From: Lasiosphaeria ovina
Lineage: Eukaryota > Ascomycota > Sordariomycetes > Sordariales > Lasiosphaeriaceae
DNA length: 64,000 bases
Assembly (NCBI GenBank): GCA_033439765.1
Contig: JAULSN010000001.1
Coordinates: 620,001-684,000 of the forward strand
Reading direction: 5' to 3'
In this document: positions 42,105 through 52,844 of the stretch, one piece after another
How the letters are laid out: each line of letters begins with the position of its first letter
How positions within the stretch are numbered: position 1 is the first letter of the stretch
Notes under the pieces: model-generated
Database searches by the model: none
Told to the model about the DNA's origin: nothing
The model's input: only the letters and a program-made list of their open reading frames with translations
Position numbers and translations under genes: made by a program

Positions 42105-43263
42105 CTAGGCAGGTGCCGCCGCCGCGTCGAGCTTGTCGCCATCAATCTTCTCGTTGGGCCCCGCAATCAGGATCTTGATGACCTTGCCCTCGTGCACCTT
42201 GCGGAAGGCCTCCTCGGCGTCCTTGAAGGCGACGACGCCGTCGATCAGCCGCTTCACGTCGACGCGGCCGGCGGCCACCAGGTCGATGGCCAGCTTGTAG
42301 TCGCCGCTGCCGTAGCGGAACGAGCCGCGCGCCGTCACCTCCTTGAGGCACAGCGCCATGATGGGGAAGGTGATGTCGGGCTTGCCCATGCCGCCCTGCA
42401 CGTACGTGCCGCCGACGCGCACGACGTGCAGGCTGGCCTGGATGGACGGCTCGGCGCCCGACGCGTCGATGACGACGTCGGCACCCGCGGGCAGGCCGGC
42501 CTCGGCGAGGATGTTGCGCGCGTTCTCCTCGGGGGCGACGCGCTGCGACAGGTACGTGTGGGTGGCGGCGAACGACGTGGCGAACTCGAGCTTGGACGGC
42601 ACGATGTCGACGGCGACGACGGTGGTGGCGCCGAACGCGCGGGCGACGGCGCCGACCAGCAGGCCGACGGGGCCGGCGCCCATGACGACGACGGACTGGC
42701 CGGGCGAGACCTGGGCCTGGCGCGCAATGTGGACGGCGACGGCCAGCGGCTCGATCAGGGCGCCCTCCTGCAGCGAGACGGCGTCGGGCAGGCGGTAGCA
42801 GAAGTCGGCGGGGGCGGCCCAGAAGCCGGCCAGCGTGCCGTCGTAGGGCGGGGTGGCGGCGAACACCATGTCGGGGCACAGGTTGTAGTGGCCGCCGAGG
42901 CAGGCGCGGCAGCGGCGGCAGGGGTAGCCGGGCTCGAGGGCGACGCGGTCGCCGACCTTGAGCGTGGCGACGGCGGCGCCGGCCTCGACGACGGTGCCGG
43001 CCGACTCGTGGCCCAGCACCATGGGGTCCTTGACGACGAAGTGGCCGATGGCGCCGTGCTGCCAGTAGTGCACGTCGGAGCCGCAGATGCCCGTGTAGTT
43101 GACGGCCACGATGACGTCGTGGGGCGACTTGAGCGTGGGGCGCGGCCGCTCCTGGAACTCGACATCGAGGGGCTTGTTGAGGATGAAGGAGAGGTTCTGG
43201 GGGGCAGGGGTTAGCACGGGCTTGGGCTGGAGCCGGATTGGGGCTTACAGAGGTGCCGGCCAT
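42105..43263 (-). CDS. xdhA: Xylitol dehydrogenase / D-xylulose reductase (368 aa, 1 intron)
   Basis: Exons 43263-43249 (MAGTS only) and 43196-42105; the 52-nt intron has a GTAAGC donor, a GTGCTAACC branch site and a CCCAG acceptor. A medium-chain zinc dehydrogenase: catalytic Zn ligands Cys in [10 protein letters not shown] and His-Glu in LGHESAGTV; structural zinc cysteines in [20 protein letters not shown]-binding GAGPVGLL followed by [11 protein letters not shown] (Asp for NAD preference). It oxidises xylitol to D-xylulose in the fungal pentose catabolic pathway; close relatives act on sorbitol or L-arabinitol, so the polyol assignment is likely but not certain. Family length is normal. 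No linked pentose-pathway genes are in the window. Confidence 0.92.
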
Positions 43264-44238
43264 GGTGGCGGTGGGAGTCTGTCTGGTGTTTTCTGTGTCT
43301 GTAAGGTGGCGGTCTGGTCTGTGGTGGTCTGCGGTCTGTGGTGGTCTGTGGCCTGGCCTGTGGTCTGGAATCGGCAGCTCAGACGATGGACTCAATGCAC
43401 ACGATGCATGACACGCGCAAGACAGTCAATAAATACGGGCGGCCACCGCTTCTCGGAGCCAGGCGATGCTGGCTGGAGCCTCGTCGAGACGAGCTTGGAT
43501 CAATGCGGGGAGCTCCCCATAGCTCCCCACGCCTCCACTACTGTGTATTGCGCCAGGTTGGTGATGCTAACAGCTTGAGCTGCAGCTGCAGGCTTGGCTT
43601 GGCTGCTCCCCACACAGCCCATTTAGCCAGCGCTTTTAGCCGCGCCAATCACGGCCAGCGCCAGCAGCCCCGAGTCTCGGCCAGCGAGACGGATGGCGAC
43701 AGCACGTCAGGTGGGAGGCAGACTTTGGGGTGGGCGGCAGATTTGCAGTCGGATTGATGGCCCCCGGTTGCCGTCAGGAATGGGGCGTTGCGGACGTGCG
43801 CAATTACGGAAGTACCTGGTTACGAATGCCTACATAGAAGTGAGGCTGCTGGCTGTGCGGAGGCTTCGTTGACGGCGCCGTTGCAGTGCATGCCTAGATA
43901 GCAGAGACAGCCGGCAGTTGTTCGCCGATGGCTCGGCTGCGACGTGAAGCTGCCGTGCAGATGCCCATGTCTGATGAAATATCGAGCACGTCCGCTGCGG
44001 GCCAGGTGCACCGCCTGCCAGCTGACACAACCCGAACCCTGACCAGCGGCCGATGTTCGGCGGTTTCCTGCTCTGGCGTAGCGGGCTCGCCGCTAAGCCG
44101 GAACAAGCCGAACCTGCGGGCCAATCGGGCCAGACGTGAAGCTCGAGCTCGGCCAAGCTCGAGCTCGACCGACAACACCAACATCAATCGCAACTCGTAG
44201 CAGGACATGCGCACCTGCCAGGCACAGCCGAGCTACCC
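43264..44238. other. Divergent promoter region (xylitol dehydrogenase / FPGS 1)
   Basis: 975 bp without a supported gene. A run of GTCTGTGGTGGTCTG repeats lies next to the xylitol dehydrogenase start (43310-43370) and CATCGC repeats at 44260-44290 lie inside the long FPGS leader. Confidence 0.45.
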
Positions 44239-46077
44239 ATGCACCATGCGTTGCGGCGGACTGCCATCGCCATCGCCATCGCCATCGCCCCCGTCGCCCG
44301 CCCGAGGCTAACTCTTGGCTGTGGAGCTTCCTTTGCGAGCCTGGCGAGGCAGGCTCGACCGCGGCTGCCCCTCCACGCCGCGGCACCGGCACCGGCGCTG
44401 GCACTGGCACAGCCGCCGACACCGTTCCCGACACCGTCGCTGGCCTCGTCTGCCCGCACCATGGCCTCGTCCGCGTCTGCCCGCACCTACGCCGTAAGCC
44501 GACGCCCCTGGAATTGACCGCTGCACCTTGCCGCTAACCACGCGCTCAGGACGCCGTCGATGCGCTCAACTCGCTGCAGACGCCCTTCGCCGTCATCGAG
44601 GCGCGGCGCAGGGCCGGCATCCGCCCCGATGCCTCGTCCGTCCGCGAGATGCGCGCCTACCTCGCGCGCATCGGCTACGCCCCCGCCGACCTCGACCGCC
44701 TCGGCGTCGTCCACGTCGCCGGCACCAAGGGCAAGGGCAGCACCTGCGCCTTTGTCGACTCCATCCTGCGCCGCCACGGCAGAAGCCACGGCGCCCCCCG
44801 CCGCGTCGGCCTCTTCACGTCGCCCCACCTGATCGCCGTGCGCGAGCGCATCCGCATCGACGGCGCCCCCGTCTCCGAGGAGCTGTTCGCCCGCTACTTC
44901 TTTGACGTGTGGGACCGCCTCGAGGCCTGGTCGCCGGCCGGAGGCGACGCCGCCGCCGCCGCCGCCGCCGACGCCGACCTCCCCCCCGCCTCCAAGCCCG
45001 TCTACGCCCGCTACCTCGCCCTGCTCAGCTACCACGTCTTCCTGTGCGAGGGCGTCGACGCGGCCGTCTACGAGACGGGCATTGGCGGCGAGTTCGACGC
45101 CACCAACATCGTCGAGCGCCCCGTCGCCTGCGGCATCAGCTCGCTGGGCATCGACCACGTCTTCGCGCTCGGCGCCACGGTCGACGAGATCGCCTGGCAC
45201 AAGGCCGGCATCATGAAGGTCGGGAGCCCCGCCTTCACCGTCGAGCAGGTGCCGGCCGCCGCGCGCGTGCTGCGGGACCGCGCCGCCGAGAAGGGCGTCG
45301 CCCTGGCCGTGCTCGGCCCCGACCCGCGCCTCGCCGGCGTGCGCATCCGCCCCGACGCCGCCTTCCAGAGGAAGAACGCCGCGCTGGCCGTCGCCCTCGC
45401 CGAGGCCGCGCTGCGGGCGCTGGACCCAGGCTTCACGCCCGCCGCCGCCCGGCTGCCCCGCGACTTCGTCGACGGCCTCGAGCAGGTCGTGTGGCGCGGC
45501 CGCTGCGAGGTCAAGGAGGAGGACGCCGTCGCGTGGCACGTCGACGGCGCGCACACGGTCGACAGCCTGCGCGTGGCCGCGCGCTGGTTCGTCGGCGAGT
45601 GCGCGGGCGAGCCGGGGCCGCGGGTGCTCGTCTTCAACCAGCAGGGCCGCGGCGACGCCGTCGACTTTCTCGCCAGCCTGTGCGACACGGTCAAGGCGGC
45701 CGACCCGGCGGGCCGCGGCTTCCGCCACGTCGTCTTCTGCACCAACGTGACGTACGCCAAGACGGGGTACAAGAGGGGTGAGTTCTGCCTCCCGTCTGTC
45801 TCTGCCGTGCTCCACGCTGACGCCCGCAGACTTTGTCAACCACCAGTACGACCCCAAGGACGTTGCGCAGATGACGGTGCAGCGCGGCTTTGCCGACAAG
45901 TGGGCCGCGCTCGACCCCGCGGCCGACGTGGCGGTGGTGCCCAGCATCGAGGAGGCCGTCGACCGGGTGCGCGAGCTGGGAGGCGAGGGCGAGGGCAAGG
46001 TGCAGGCGCTGGTCACGGGCAGCCTGCACCTGGTGGGCGGCGCGCTGGGGATCCTGGAGGGGGCCGACGCGCTGTAG
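44239..46077 (+). CDS. Folylpolyglutamate synthase, copy 1, two possible starts (502 or 576 aa, 2 introns)
   Basis: Exons 44461-44493 (or from 44239), 44550-45777 and 45830-46077; introns are 56 and 52 nt. The enzyme adds glutamates to tetrahydrofolate with ATP. Motifs: P-loop VHVAGTKGKGS (residues 69-75 of the short form for GTKGKGS), FTSPHLIAVRERIRIDG, YETGIGGEFDATN, LGIDHVFALG, EIAWHKAGIMK, HVDGAHTVDSL, RVLVFNQQ and C-terminal TGSLHLVGG. The ATG at 44461 gives MASSASARTYA. The upstream in-frame ATG at 44239 adds 74 residues with eight Arg and no acidic residue, a mitochondrial presequence pattern; FPGS often makes both isoforms. It lies tail-to-tail with a second FPGS. Confidence 0.93.
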
Positions 46078-46099
46078 GAAGTCGCTCCCACGGCGACAT

Positions 46100-46265
46100 G
46101 TCGACAAGGGCAACGGCAAGGCAGGTAGCGGCAAGGCAGGTAGACGGCAAGGCAACAAGTAGACGGCAAGGTGACAAGTAGACGGCAAGCAAACAGACGG
46201 CAAGCAAACAGACGGCAAGCAAACAGACGGCAAGGTAACAAGCAGACGGCAAGGTGGAGGTAGAC
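46100..46265. repeat. Degenerate AGACGGCAAG repeats between convergent genes
   Basis: At least ten GGCAAG-containing units, most AGACGGCAAGCAAAC or AGACGGCAAGGTAACAAG, fill the 219-bp gap between the two folylpolyglutamate synthase 3' ends. Confidence 0.8.
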
Positions 46266-46296
46266 GGTGGATTCAAGGTAGAGGAATAATACAGAT

Positions 46297-47946
46297 CTAC
46301 TCTTCAACGTCGTGACCAACGGTCCGCAGCACCGCGCCTGCCAGGTGGAAACTGCCCGTGACCAGCACCTTGCCCGGCGTCCCCTGCGCAGCCTGCCGGG
46401 CAATGCTCCTGGCCAGCTCGACGGCCGGCCGCACGGCGCCCACCACGCGCGTCTCGGTGCCGGCGGCCCCAGGCAGCGCCCGCAGCGCCTCGCACGCCCG
46501 GCGCTGCACCGCCAGGTCCTCCTCGGCGAGCTCCTCGGCGAGCTCCTCGTTGTTCCGCGTGAGGATGGCATGCGTGAACACGGGCGCCGCGGCCCCGTTC
46601 CCAGCCGCAGCCCCCGCGAGCAGCGCCGCCAGCAGCGGCCCCGGCTCACGGTCCTGCTGGTTAAACACCAGCACGCGCGCGGCCGGCCGTCCCGCGGCCG
46701 CCCTGCCGGCGAACCACTCGCCAACGCCCGCGAGGCTGTCCTCGGTGTGCGCGCCGTCGACGAGCCACTCGGCGCCGCTGTCGGCATCGACAAACGCCTC
46801 GCAGCGCCCGCGCAGCGTCGCCGCCCGCAGCCCGCGCTCGAACTCGGCCGGCAGCGCCTGCAGCAGCGCCGGGCCGCTCGCGTCGGGCCGCGCAAACTCG
46901 CCGTCGAACACGTGGCCCAGCGCGACGAGGTGCTGGCGCGCGGCGGCGGCCGCCAGCGCCATGTTGTGCTTCTGGAACGGGCCCTGCAGGCGCGCGCCGT
47001 CACCGACACCGCGCCAGCGGTCGACGTCGCCATCGTCGAGCTCGACGAGCGCGCTGGCGCCCTTCTCGGCAGCGCGCGCGCGCAGCACGGCCATGACGCC
47101 CGGGCTCGACTCCAGCCGGCGCGTGAACGCCGGCACGCCGCTCTTGAAGATGCCGGCCTTGTTCCAGGCGATGCTCTCGAGCGTGTCGCCCAGCATGGCG
47201 ACGTGGTCGATGCCGAGCTGCGTGACGACGGCGGCGGTGACGGCCTGCGGCGGCAGGATGTTGGTCGGGTCGTACTCGCCGCCGATGCCCGTCTCGACGG
47301 CGGCGGACCGCACGCCCTCGCGCACGAACACGTGCAGCGCCAGGATGGTCAGGAAGCGGAAGTAGAAGGGCTTGGTGGCGGGGCCGGCGGCGTCGCGGGC
47401 GTCGCGGGCCGTGGGCAGGCCGTCGGCGGCAGCCTCGGGCGACGCGGCCGCCGCGGTGAAGCGGTCCCACAGCTCGAAGAAGTAGGCGGCGAACTTGGCC
47501 GGGGCGATGGGGCGGCCCTGCAGCATGATGCGCTCGCGCGGCGTGACGACGTGGGGCGACGTGTAGGCGGCGACGGGGCCGGCGGCGGGGTACTGGGCGA
47601 GCACGGCGGCGACGAGCGCCGTGACGGAGCCCTTGCCCTTGGTGCCGGCGACGTGGACGCAGCGCAGGCCGGCGGCGGCCAGGTCGGCGGGGGCGTAGCC
47701 GGCGCGGCGCAGCCAGGCGGCCGTCTCGGGCATGGCGCGGGCGTTGAGGGCGGGGTCGCCGCCGGGCGTCTTCGCGGCGGCGCCGAAGGCGGCCACGGCG
47801 GCGTGGTTGGACTGCAGCTGCGCGAGCCGGCGCAGGGCCTCGTCGTAGGTGCGCGACGCCATGGCGTGGACGGTGCGGGCTGGTTGTGTGGGAGAAAGGA
47901 CAGAAGCGTGGACGCCGAGTCGGAGCCGCGTGGAGCCGCGCGACAT
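46297..47946 (-). CDS. Folylpolyglutamate synthase, copy 2 (521 or 549 aa, no intron)
   Basis: One exon. The ATG at 47862 gives MASRTYDEALRRLAQLQSNH and the family-typical start; the in-frame ATG at 47946 adds 28 residues (MSRGSTRLRLGVHASVLSP...) that are basic and Ser-rich without acids, a possible mitochondrial presequence. Motifs parallel copy 1: VHVAGTKGKGS (GTKGKGS at 73-79), YTSPHVVTPRERIMLQG, VETGIGGEYDPTN, LGIDHVAMLG, SIAWNKAGIFK, LVDGAHTEDSL, RVLVFNQQ and VTGSFHLAG. The FPGS-type GTKGKGS and AWNKAGI argue against a bacterial-type dihydrofolate synthase, but the two activities overlap in this family and the second copy could serve that step. Whole coding sequence intact. Confidence 0.9.
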   Translation of the reverse strand: MSRGSTRLRLGVHASVLSPTQPARTVHAMASRTYDEALRRLAQLQSNHAAVAAFGAAAKTPGGDPALNARAMPETAAWLRRAGYAPADLAAAGLRCVHVAGTKGKGSVTALVAAVLAQYPAAGPVAAYTSPHVVTPRERIMLQGRPIAPAKFAAYFFELWDRFTAAAASPEAAADGLPTARDARDAAGPATKPFYFRFLTILALHVFVREGVRSAAVETGIGGEYDPTNILPPQAVTAAVVTQLGIDHVAMLGDTLESIAWNKAGIFKSGVPAFTRRLESSPGVMAVLRARAAEKGASALVELDDGDVDRWRGVGDGARLQGPFQKHNMALAAAAARQHLVALGHVFDGEFARPDASGPALLQALPAEFERGLRAATLRGRCEAFVDADSGAEWLVDGAHTEDSLAGVGEWFAGRAAAGRPAARVLVFNQQDREPGPLLAALLAGAAAGNGAAAPVFTHAILTRNNEELAEELAEEDLAVQRRACEALRALPGAAGTETRVVGAVRPAVELARSIARQAAQGTPGKVLVTGSFHLAGAVLRTVGHDVEE

Positions 47947-48002
47947 CAGGCCGGCCTCCGATAGGCCATCGGCGAGCGGAGCGCTGAAAACGGCAACCGC
48001 GT

Positions 48003-48239
48003 CTTGTCGGTGGAGTGGTGCTGCAATTGGATCGATCTTGTCAGTGGAGCGTGCGCAATTGATTGATCTTGTCAGTGGAGCGTGCAATTGATTGATCTTG
48101 TCAGTGGAGCGTGCAATTGATTGATCTTGTCAGTGGAGTGGTGCGCAATTGATTGATCCTGTCAGTGGAGTGGTGCGCAATTGATTGATCCTGTCAGTGA
48201 GTGGTGCGCAATTGATTGATCCTGTCAGTGCAGTCTGAT
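48003..48239. repeat. 28-32-bp minisatellite upstream of FPGS copy 2
   Basis: About eight units of the form CTTGTCAGTGGAG(TG)GTGC(GC)AATTGATTGAT, with indels of the bracketed bases. The array starts about 60 bp upstream of the longer ATG (47946), so it is in the promoter or 5' leader. Confidence 0.92.
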
Positions 48240-48412
48240 AGTACGTCGAGTCAATGGATTGATTCCAGAGCAAAATTCTACGTCTAGACCCTAGTGAATC
48301 TTTGTCATCCGGAAGACACGCCCGGCCCGTGACACGGACCCTCTATTGATATACAGCCGGTCCTCCGATTCGCACCACAGCCCGGCAAAGCCCAGCCAGC
48401 TAATACAATACA

Positions 48413-50577
48413 CTACTCCACCTTCAGGCTCTGCAGCCGCGCCTCGGTCTGGATGACCTGCGATACGTGTTAGCACAGTCAGGACAGTCGATAGACGGCA
48501 AGCTCACCTCCAGCGCCTGCTGCACCTCCAACACCTTGCGCACCTCGCCCAGCCAGTCGCGGCTCAGCGTCTTGGCCCAGCCAGTCAGGCCGTTCATCTC
48601 GCGTGCCGCCTTGTCGAGGTCGCCCTCCTCGAGGCACGTCTGCGTGCGCGTCAGGATGCTCTCGACGTCGTCGCCGGCGGCCAGGCCCCGCTTCCTGAAG
48701 AGCAGCTTGCTCAGCACGTAGCTCGACGCGTGGCTGGCCACGCCCGCGTCCTCGGGCAGCAGCGACGCCTTGCGCACCTCGGCCGCCACGCGGCGGAACC
48801 GGTCGACCAGCTCGCCCGCCGTCGACACGCCGCGCTGGTACGCCGACGGGTGGATCGACGCGATGGCCGCGTCGACCACGGCGTCGCCGGCCGCGATCTC
48901 CTTGAGCGCCGCCAGCTCCTTGGTGAACGGCCGCGGGTGCGCCGCGTCCTCGAGGCTGGCGCGCACCGCGTCGGCGGCCACGTGCAGCTGCTGCGTGCGC
49001 AGGTTGGCGTCGACCACGTCGCTCCAGCCCGTCGCCAGCTTCTCGAGGTCCGCCACGGCGCCGGCCAGCTCCTGCAGCCGGCCCAGCCGCCCGCCGCGCT
49101 CGCGCTCGACGTGCTGCTCGACGTCGCCGGCGAACTGGCGCTGCAGCGCGATGGCCTGCTCCAGCAGCGTGTTGTCGAGCTTCTGCCGCGTGATCTGGCG
49201 CTCGCGCTCCTGCACCAGCTTGACCTTTTCGTCGTAGCTGCGGCGCACGCGCTCCATCTCGGCCTCGAACTCGCGCCGCCACTGCGTCTCCTGCGCCGCC
49301 ATGGCCGCCTCGATGCGCGACACGAGCTTGTTGGCCGCCTTGTCGAAGTTGTCGGCGCGCGCGCGCAGCTTCTTGGCCGCCTCCTGCTCGGCGCCGGCCC
49401 TGACGGCCTTGATCTTGCGGCCGACCTTGGCGAGCTCGTTCTTGGCCTTGCCGATGGTCGCGCCGTAGCGCTCGTTGGCGCCGTCGTGGTTGACCACGGT
49501 GATGATGTCGTTGAGCATGCGCACCAGGTCCTGCACGACGGGCTCGGCGGCGTCGCTGACGGCCAGCGGGTCGATGGGCGACGCGGGGGGCCAGCGCGAG
49601 GGCTCGTCGACCTCGGGCGCCTGGAAAGCGGGTGCTGCGGCGGCCGGCACGGCGGGCGACGTCTTTGCGGGTGCTGCGGGTGCTGCGGGTGCTGCGGGCG
49701 AGGGCTTGGCTGCGGCTGGCTTTTCTGCAAACTCCTTGCTCTCGACCTTGGGGAGGGCGGCCGTCGCCTGCTCGGCCTCGACGACGACGGGCGCGGGGCC
49801 CTCGGGCTTGGCGTCCTCGGGCTTGACGGCGCTCTTGGCGGCAGCGACGACCTCCTTGGCCGCGGCGGCCGTCTTTTGCACGGCGCTCGACTGGCGGCTG
49901 CCGGGCTCGACGCCGTCGGCGACGCGCCACGAGGCGCCGCTCTGGGCGGGGATGCGGACCTGCTCGCCGGCGTCGCGCGGGCGGCCGGGCATGCGGTTGG
50001 CCACGTTGGGGAAGCGCTTGCGGAAGTCCATGTCCTCAAAGTACAGCACGGCCTGCTCGCCGTACGGCACGTACTCGGTGAAGAAGTCGTGGAAGTTGTC
50101 GTTGACGCGCGAGTACCAGACGCCGCCGCCAAAGCCCAGGGCGCCGAGCAGGGCGAGCGTCAGCAGGTAGTTGCGCAGCCGGCGGAAGAAGCCCTTGCGG
50201 GGCGGCGGCACGGCCGAGGCGGCGGTCTCGACGGTGTCGATGGGAGGCACGGGGGGGCCCGGGGCGGGCGGCTCGAGGGGGGCATTCTCGGGAGCGACCT
50301 CGGCGATCTTCTCGACCAGCGGCGGTGCCGGCGTGGAGGGCGACGTCAGGGTCTCGGAGGACGGGAGGACGATTGGCTTGACGTCGGGGGCGACGGGCTT
50401 CTTGCCGCTAGCGTAGTATCTCTGGCGGCCGGTTAGTGTCAAGCTCAATCGGCGGACCATCCGTGGGCATACCTGCGCGGGCGACAGCCGGACGGCGACG
50501 TGCCATTGGCGGCCGGCAGAGGCTGCAGCAGGCCCGCTGCCCAGCGCCCTCACTGATCGAAGTGACGTCCGCAGCAT
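48413..50577 (-). CDS. MIC60: MICOS subunit MIC60 / mitofilin (687 aa, 2 introns)
   Basis: Exons 50577-50473, 50421-48508 and 48457-48413. MIC60 is the inner-membrane core of the crista-junction complex. The head MLRTSLRSVRALGSGPAAAS is an Arg/Ser-rich presequence; a Pro-rich stretch follows, then the membrane segment YLLTLALLGALGFGGGVWY (~residue 130-150) with the conserved VNDNFHDFFTEYVPYGEQAV after it. An Ala/Pro/Lys linker, a long coiled coil (~400-490) and the C-terminal mitofilin signature (AYQRGVSTAGELVDRF, ASYVLSKLLF, EEGDLDKAAREMNGLTGWAK) complete it; the last exon encodes VIQTEARLQSLKVE. The first intron (51 nt) has no stop and keeps frame, so retention would insert 17 residues. Length fits fungal MIC60. 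Confidence 0.94.
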
Positions 50578-51262
50578 GAGCGATGAGTGCCGGCGAGGCG
50601 CGATTTAGAAGCGGTGATGTTTTGGGAGAAGGCGCCAAAAACAGCTCGGCAAAGTTGGAGGTGGAAGAAGCTAGTGGCAGTGGCGGTGGCAGCGGCAGCG
50701 CAGGGGCCAGGCGTCAGCCCCACTCGTCTTGGCGGCTGGCGTGGCGTCGCCAGCTGCCCGCTGCACCGCTGCAGGACAAGACAGCCAGGACACCAGGACC
50801 ATCACCGGCAGTTCGTAGACAGATACGTCGCTAAAGAGCATGCTCGATTAGAATTATCAAACCCCGGCTGTTGCTCTATCACATACTGTACAACAACGTG
50901 ATTGCCAGCAAATGCGCGAGCGGCCAGCCCGCTCGCCCGACCATCAAGAAAAGGTATTAAACGGTACTGCTCTAGCAGCCCTCGTACACCGTGACTCCGA
51001 GATCGCACTGCCCAGATGTGTATCGACGCTGCCAGCGGGCCGTCCGCGTCTGTCGTGGACCGGCTCCCGCCTCTACCAACCCGAGTGACACGTGCCTCTA
51101 CATTCACATGCATGCCGCGCCATCCCAGCACCAGCCCAGCACACCCAGCACCAGCACACCCAGCACCAGCACACCCAGCCAGCACACCCAGCCAGCACAC
51201 CCAGCCAGCACACCCCTAGCACACCCCTAGCACGCCCCTAGCACGCCGTCCCCGGCGGCAGA
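50578..51262. other. Intergenic, with CACCCAGC repeats
   Basis: No gene is supported. 51127-51245 is a degenerate tandem array of CAGCACACCCAGC-type units immediately 3' of the Rab5 stop codon, so it would be its 3' untranslated region. Confidence 0.6.
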
Positions 51263-52144
51263 CTAGCAGGCACACGGTCCTCCCGCCTCCGTGTTGGCGC
51301 TCTCGGGAGCGAGGGTGACACGCTCGCCCCGGCCGCCGAGCCGCGGGCTCTGGTCGAGCGGCAGGCGCTTCGCGATGGCGGTAAACAGCTCGGCGACGTT
51401 CTCGGCCGTCTTGGCCGACGTCTCAAAGAAGAGCAGGCCGGCCTCGTTGGCGTAGCTCTCGGCCTCCTCGGTGGTGATGGCGCGCTTGTCGGGCTCGTCC
51501 GTCACCAGGTCCAGCTTGTTGCCCGCGAGGGCGATGATGATGTTCTCGTTGGCCTGGCGCTGCAGCTCCTTGACCCACGCCTTGGCCTTGTCCAGCGACG
51601 ACTGCTACGTGTCAGCGGAGCCCACGCGGGGGAGAGGGAGACCCACGGCCTGCGTAATATCGTAGACCACAACCGCGCAGTTGGCGTTCCTGTAGTACAT
51701 GGGCGCCAGCGACTTGTACCGCTCCTGGCCGGCCGTATCCCAGATCTCAAACTTGACCGTCGTGGTTTCGTCGAGCGAGATGGTCTGCGTCAGGAAGGCG
51801 GCGCCGATGGTGGATTCCCTGTACGAGTCGAATTGGTCCTGGAGGGTCAGCGGGGCCGCGCCACGGGGGCGGGCTGCTCACCTTGACAAACCGCAGCACT
51901 ATCGAGCTCTTTCCCACGGCGGATTCACCTGCAGCGCGTCGGCGTGTCAGCGTGTCTTCTTGCACTCTTGCTGCCTGTCCTGCCGTCTGCCGCCCGTCTG
52001 CTGCCCGTCTGCCCCTGCTCCTCGCCCTGCCTTGCTTCCGCCGTGCCCTGCTCCCAGTCTGCCCGACTCACCTAACAACACCAGCTTGAACTGTGCAAAG
52101 CGGTTTCCCATGCCGCGCGCGCCAGGGGGTCCTCGAGCTGCCAT
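51263..52144 (-). CDS. Rab5-family GTPase (217 aa, 3 introns)
   Basis: Exons 52144-52072, 51928-51882, 51838-51647 and 51604-51263; introns of 143, 43 and 42 nt keep phase. The protein regulates early-endosome fusion (Vps21/Ypt5/Rab5 group). Motifs: G1 GESAVGKSS (split by intron 1), switch [12 protein letters not shown]3 [25 protein letters not shown]4 AGNKLDL and G5 ETSAKT, ending GGPCAC, a C-x-C prenylation signal. [15 protein letters not shown] and [11 protein letters not shown] are Rab5-specific. Two ATGs are possible (52144 and eleven codons later, MGNRFAQFK). Divergent from SAC1. Confidence 0.94.
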
Positions 52145-52844
52145 GGCGGCGACGTCGGATGGTCTAGATGGACGGCGGCGCTGGACGTGCCGGGACGACG
52201 GACGGCGGTGGTCAGGATCGTTATCGGCGTCGGCGTCAGTGTTTGCGTCGATGTGGGCGGCTGCAGAGACGAAACGCGATGCAGGTGGCAGCAGCAGGGC
52301 AGTGATGTCGGTGGATGTGGCGGAGGGAACCACGGGATCAGGGTTGGAAGCGCTGCGTCCACTACAGCAGCCCGCGCGGCAGCCTGCGCCAGGCGGGCTG
52401 CAGCCGGCCACAACGTCAGCCAGCAGGTGCCGGTCTGTGCGCTTCACGTGACGCCCCAGGCCCTGGGCAGTGTTAGTGGGTCCGCAATGCTGATGTCACT
52501 GGTCGGAGTACGCCACAGCTGCGTGGCCACTGGCTGCTAGCACGGTGGCGGCAGCGAGGCTCCTGCTGCAACGCAACACCTGTTGGTTCATTCGCGACTG
52601 CCATCTCCGTACGATACAGTAGGTGCAAGACAGCTCGCAATTGCACCGTCGACTTGCAGGCTGCGTTCCTTCGTTGCGTGCCTGGCATGCAATAACAGTA
52701 GTGCTAGCAATTGCTCTGATTTCTGATTTTTGCTGCTTAATTTGGCACGACGCCTGCAGACGACACACGCTGCACCGACAGCCCGACGACCCCAACGCCC
52801 GACAACCCCAACAGCCCGCAGCCCGCAGCCCGCAGCCGCCCGCC
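52145..52844. promoter_or_regulatory. Shared divergent promoter region of Rab5 and SAC1
   Basis: 700 bp separate the two start codons. It contains repeated CGGCGTC-type triplets (52220s), CAACGCCCGACAACCCC-like strings just upstream of SAC1, and no open frame with coding sense. A common promoter is inferred from geometry only. Confidence 0.45.

Noticed and set aside
42142..43395. 417-codon minus frame overlapping the xylitol dehydrogenase
   Set aside because: Arg/Pro/His-rich alternative frame of the same strand; the zinc-dehydrogenase frame explains the sequence.
46297..47862. FPGS copy 2 as a dihydrofolate synthase (Fol3 type)
   Set aside because: The P-loop reads GTKGKGS and the later motifs parallel copy 1, which fits FPGS better; kept only as a secondary possibility.
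48730..50436. 568-codon plus-strand frame opposite MIC60
   Set aside because: It is the antisense shadow of the GC-rich MIC60 exon; its Leu/Gly/Arg/Val-rich composition is the usual mirror of Ala/Glu/Lys coding sequence.
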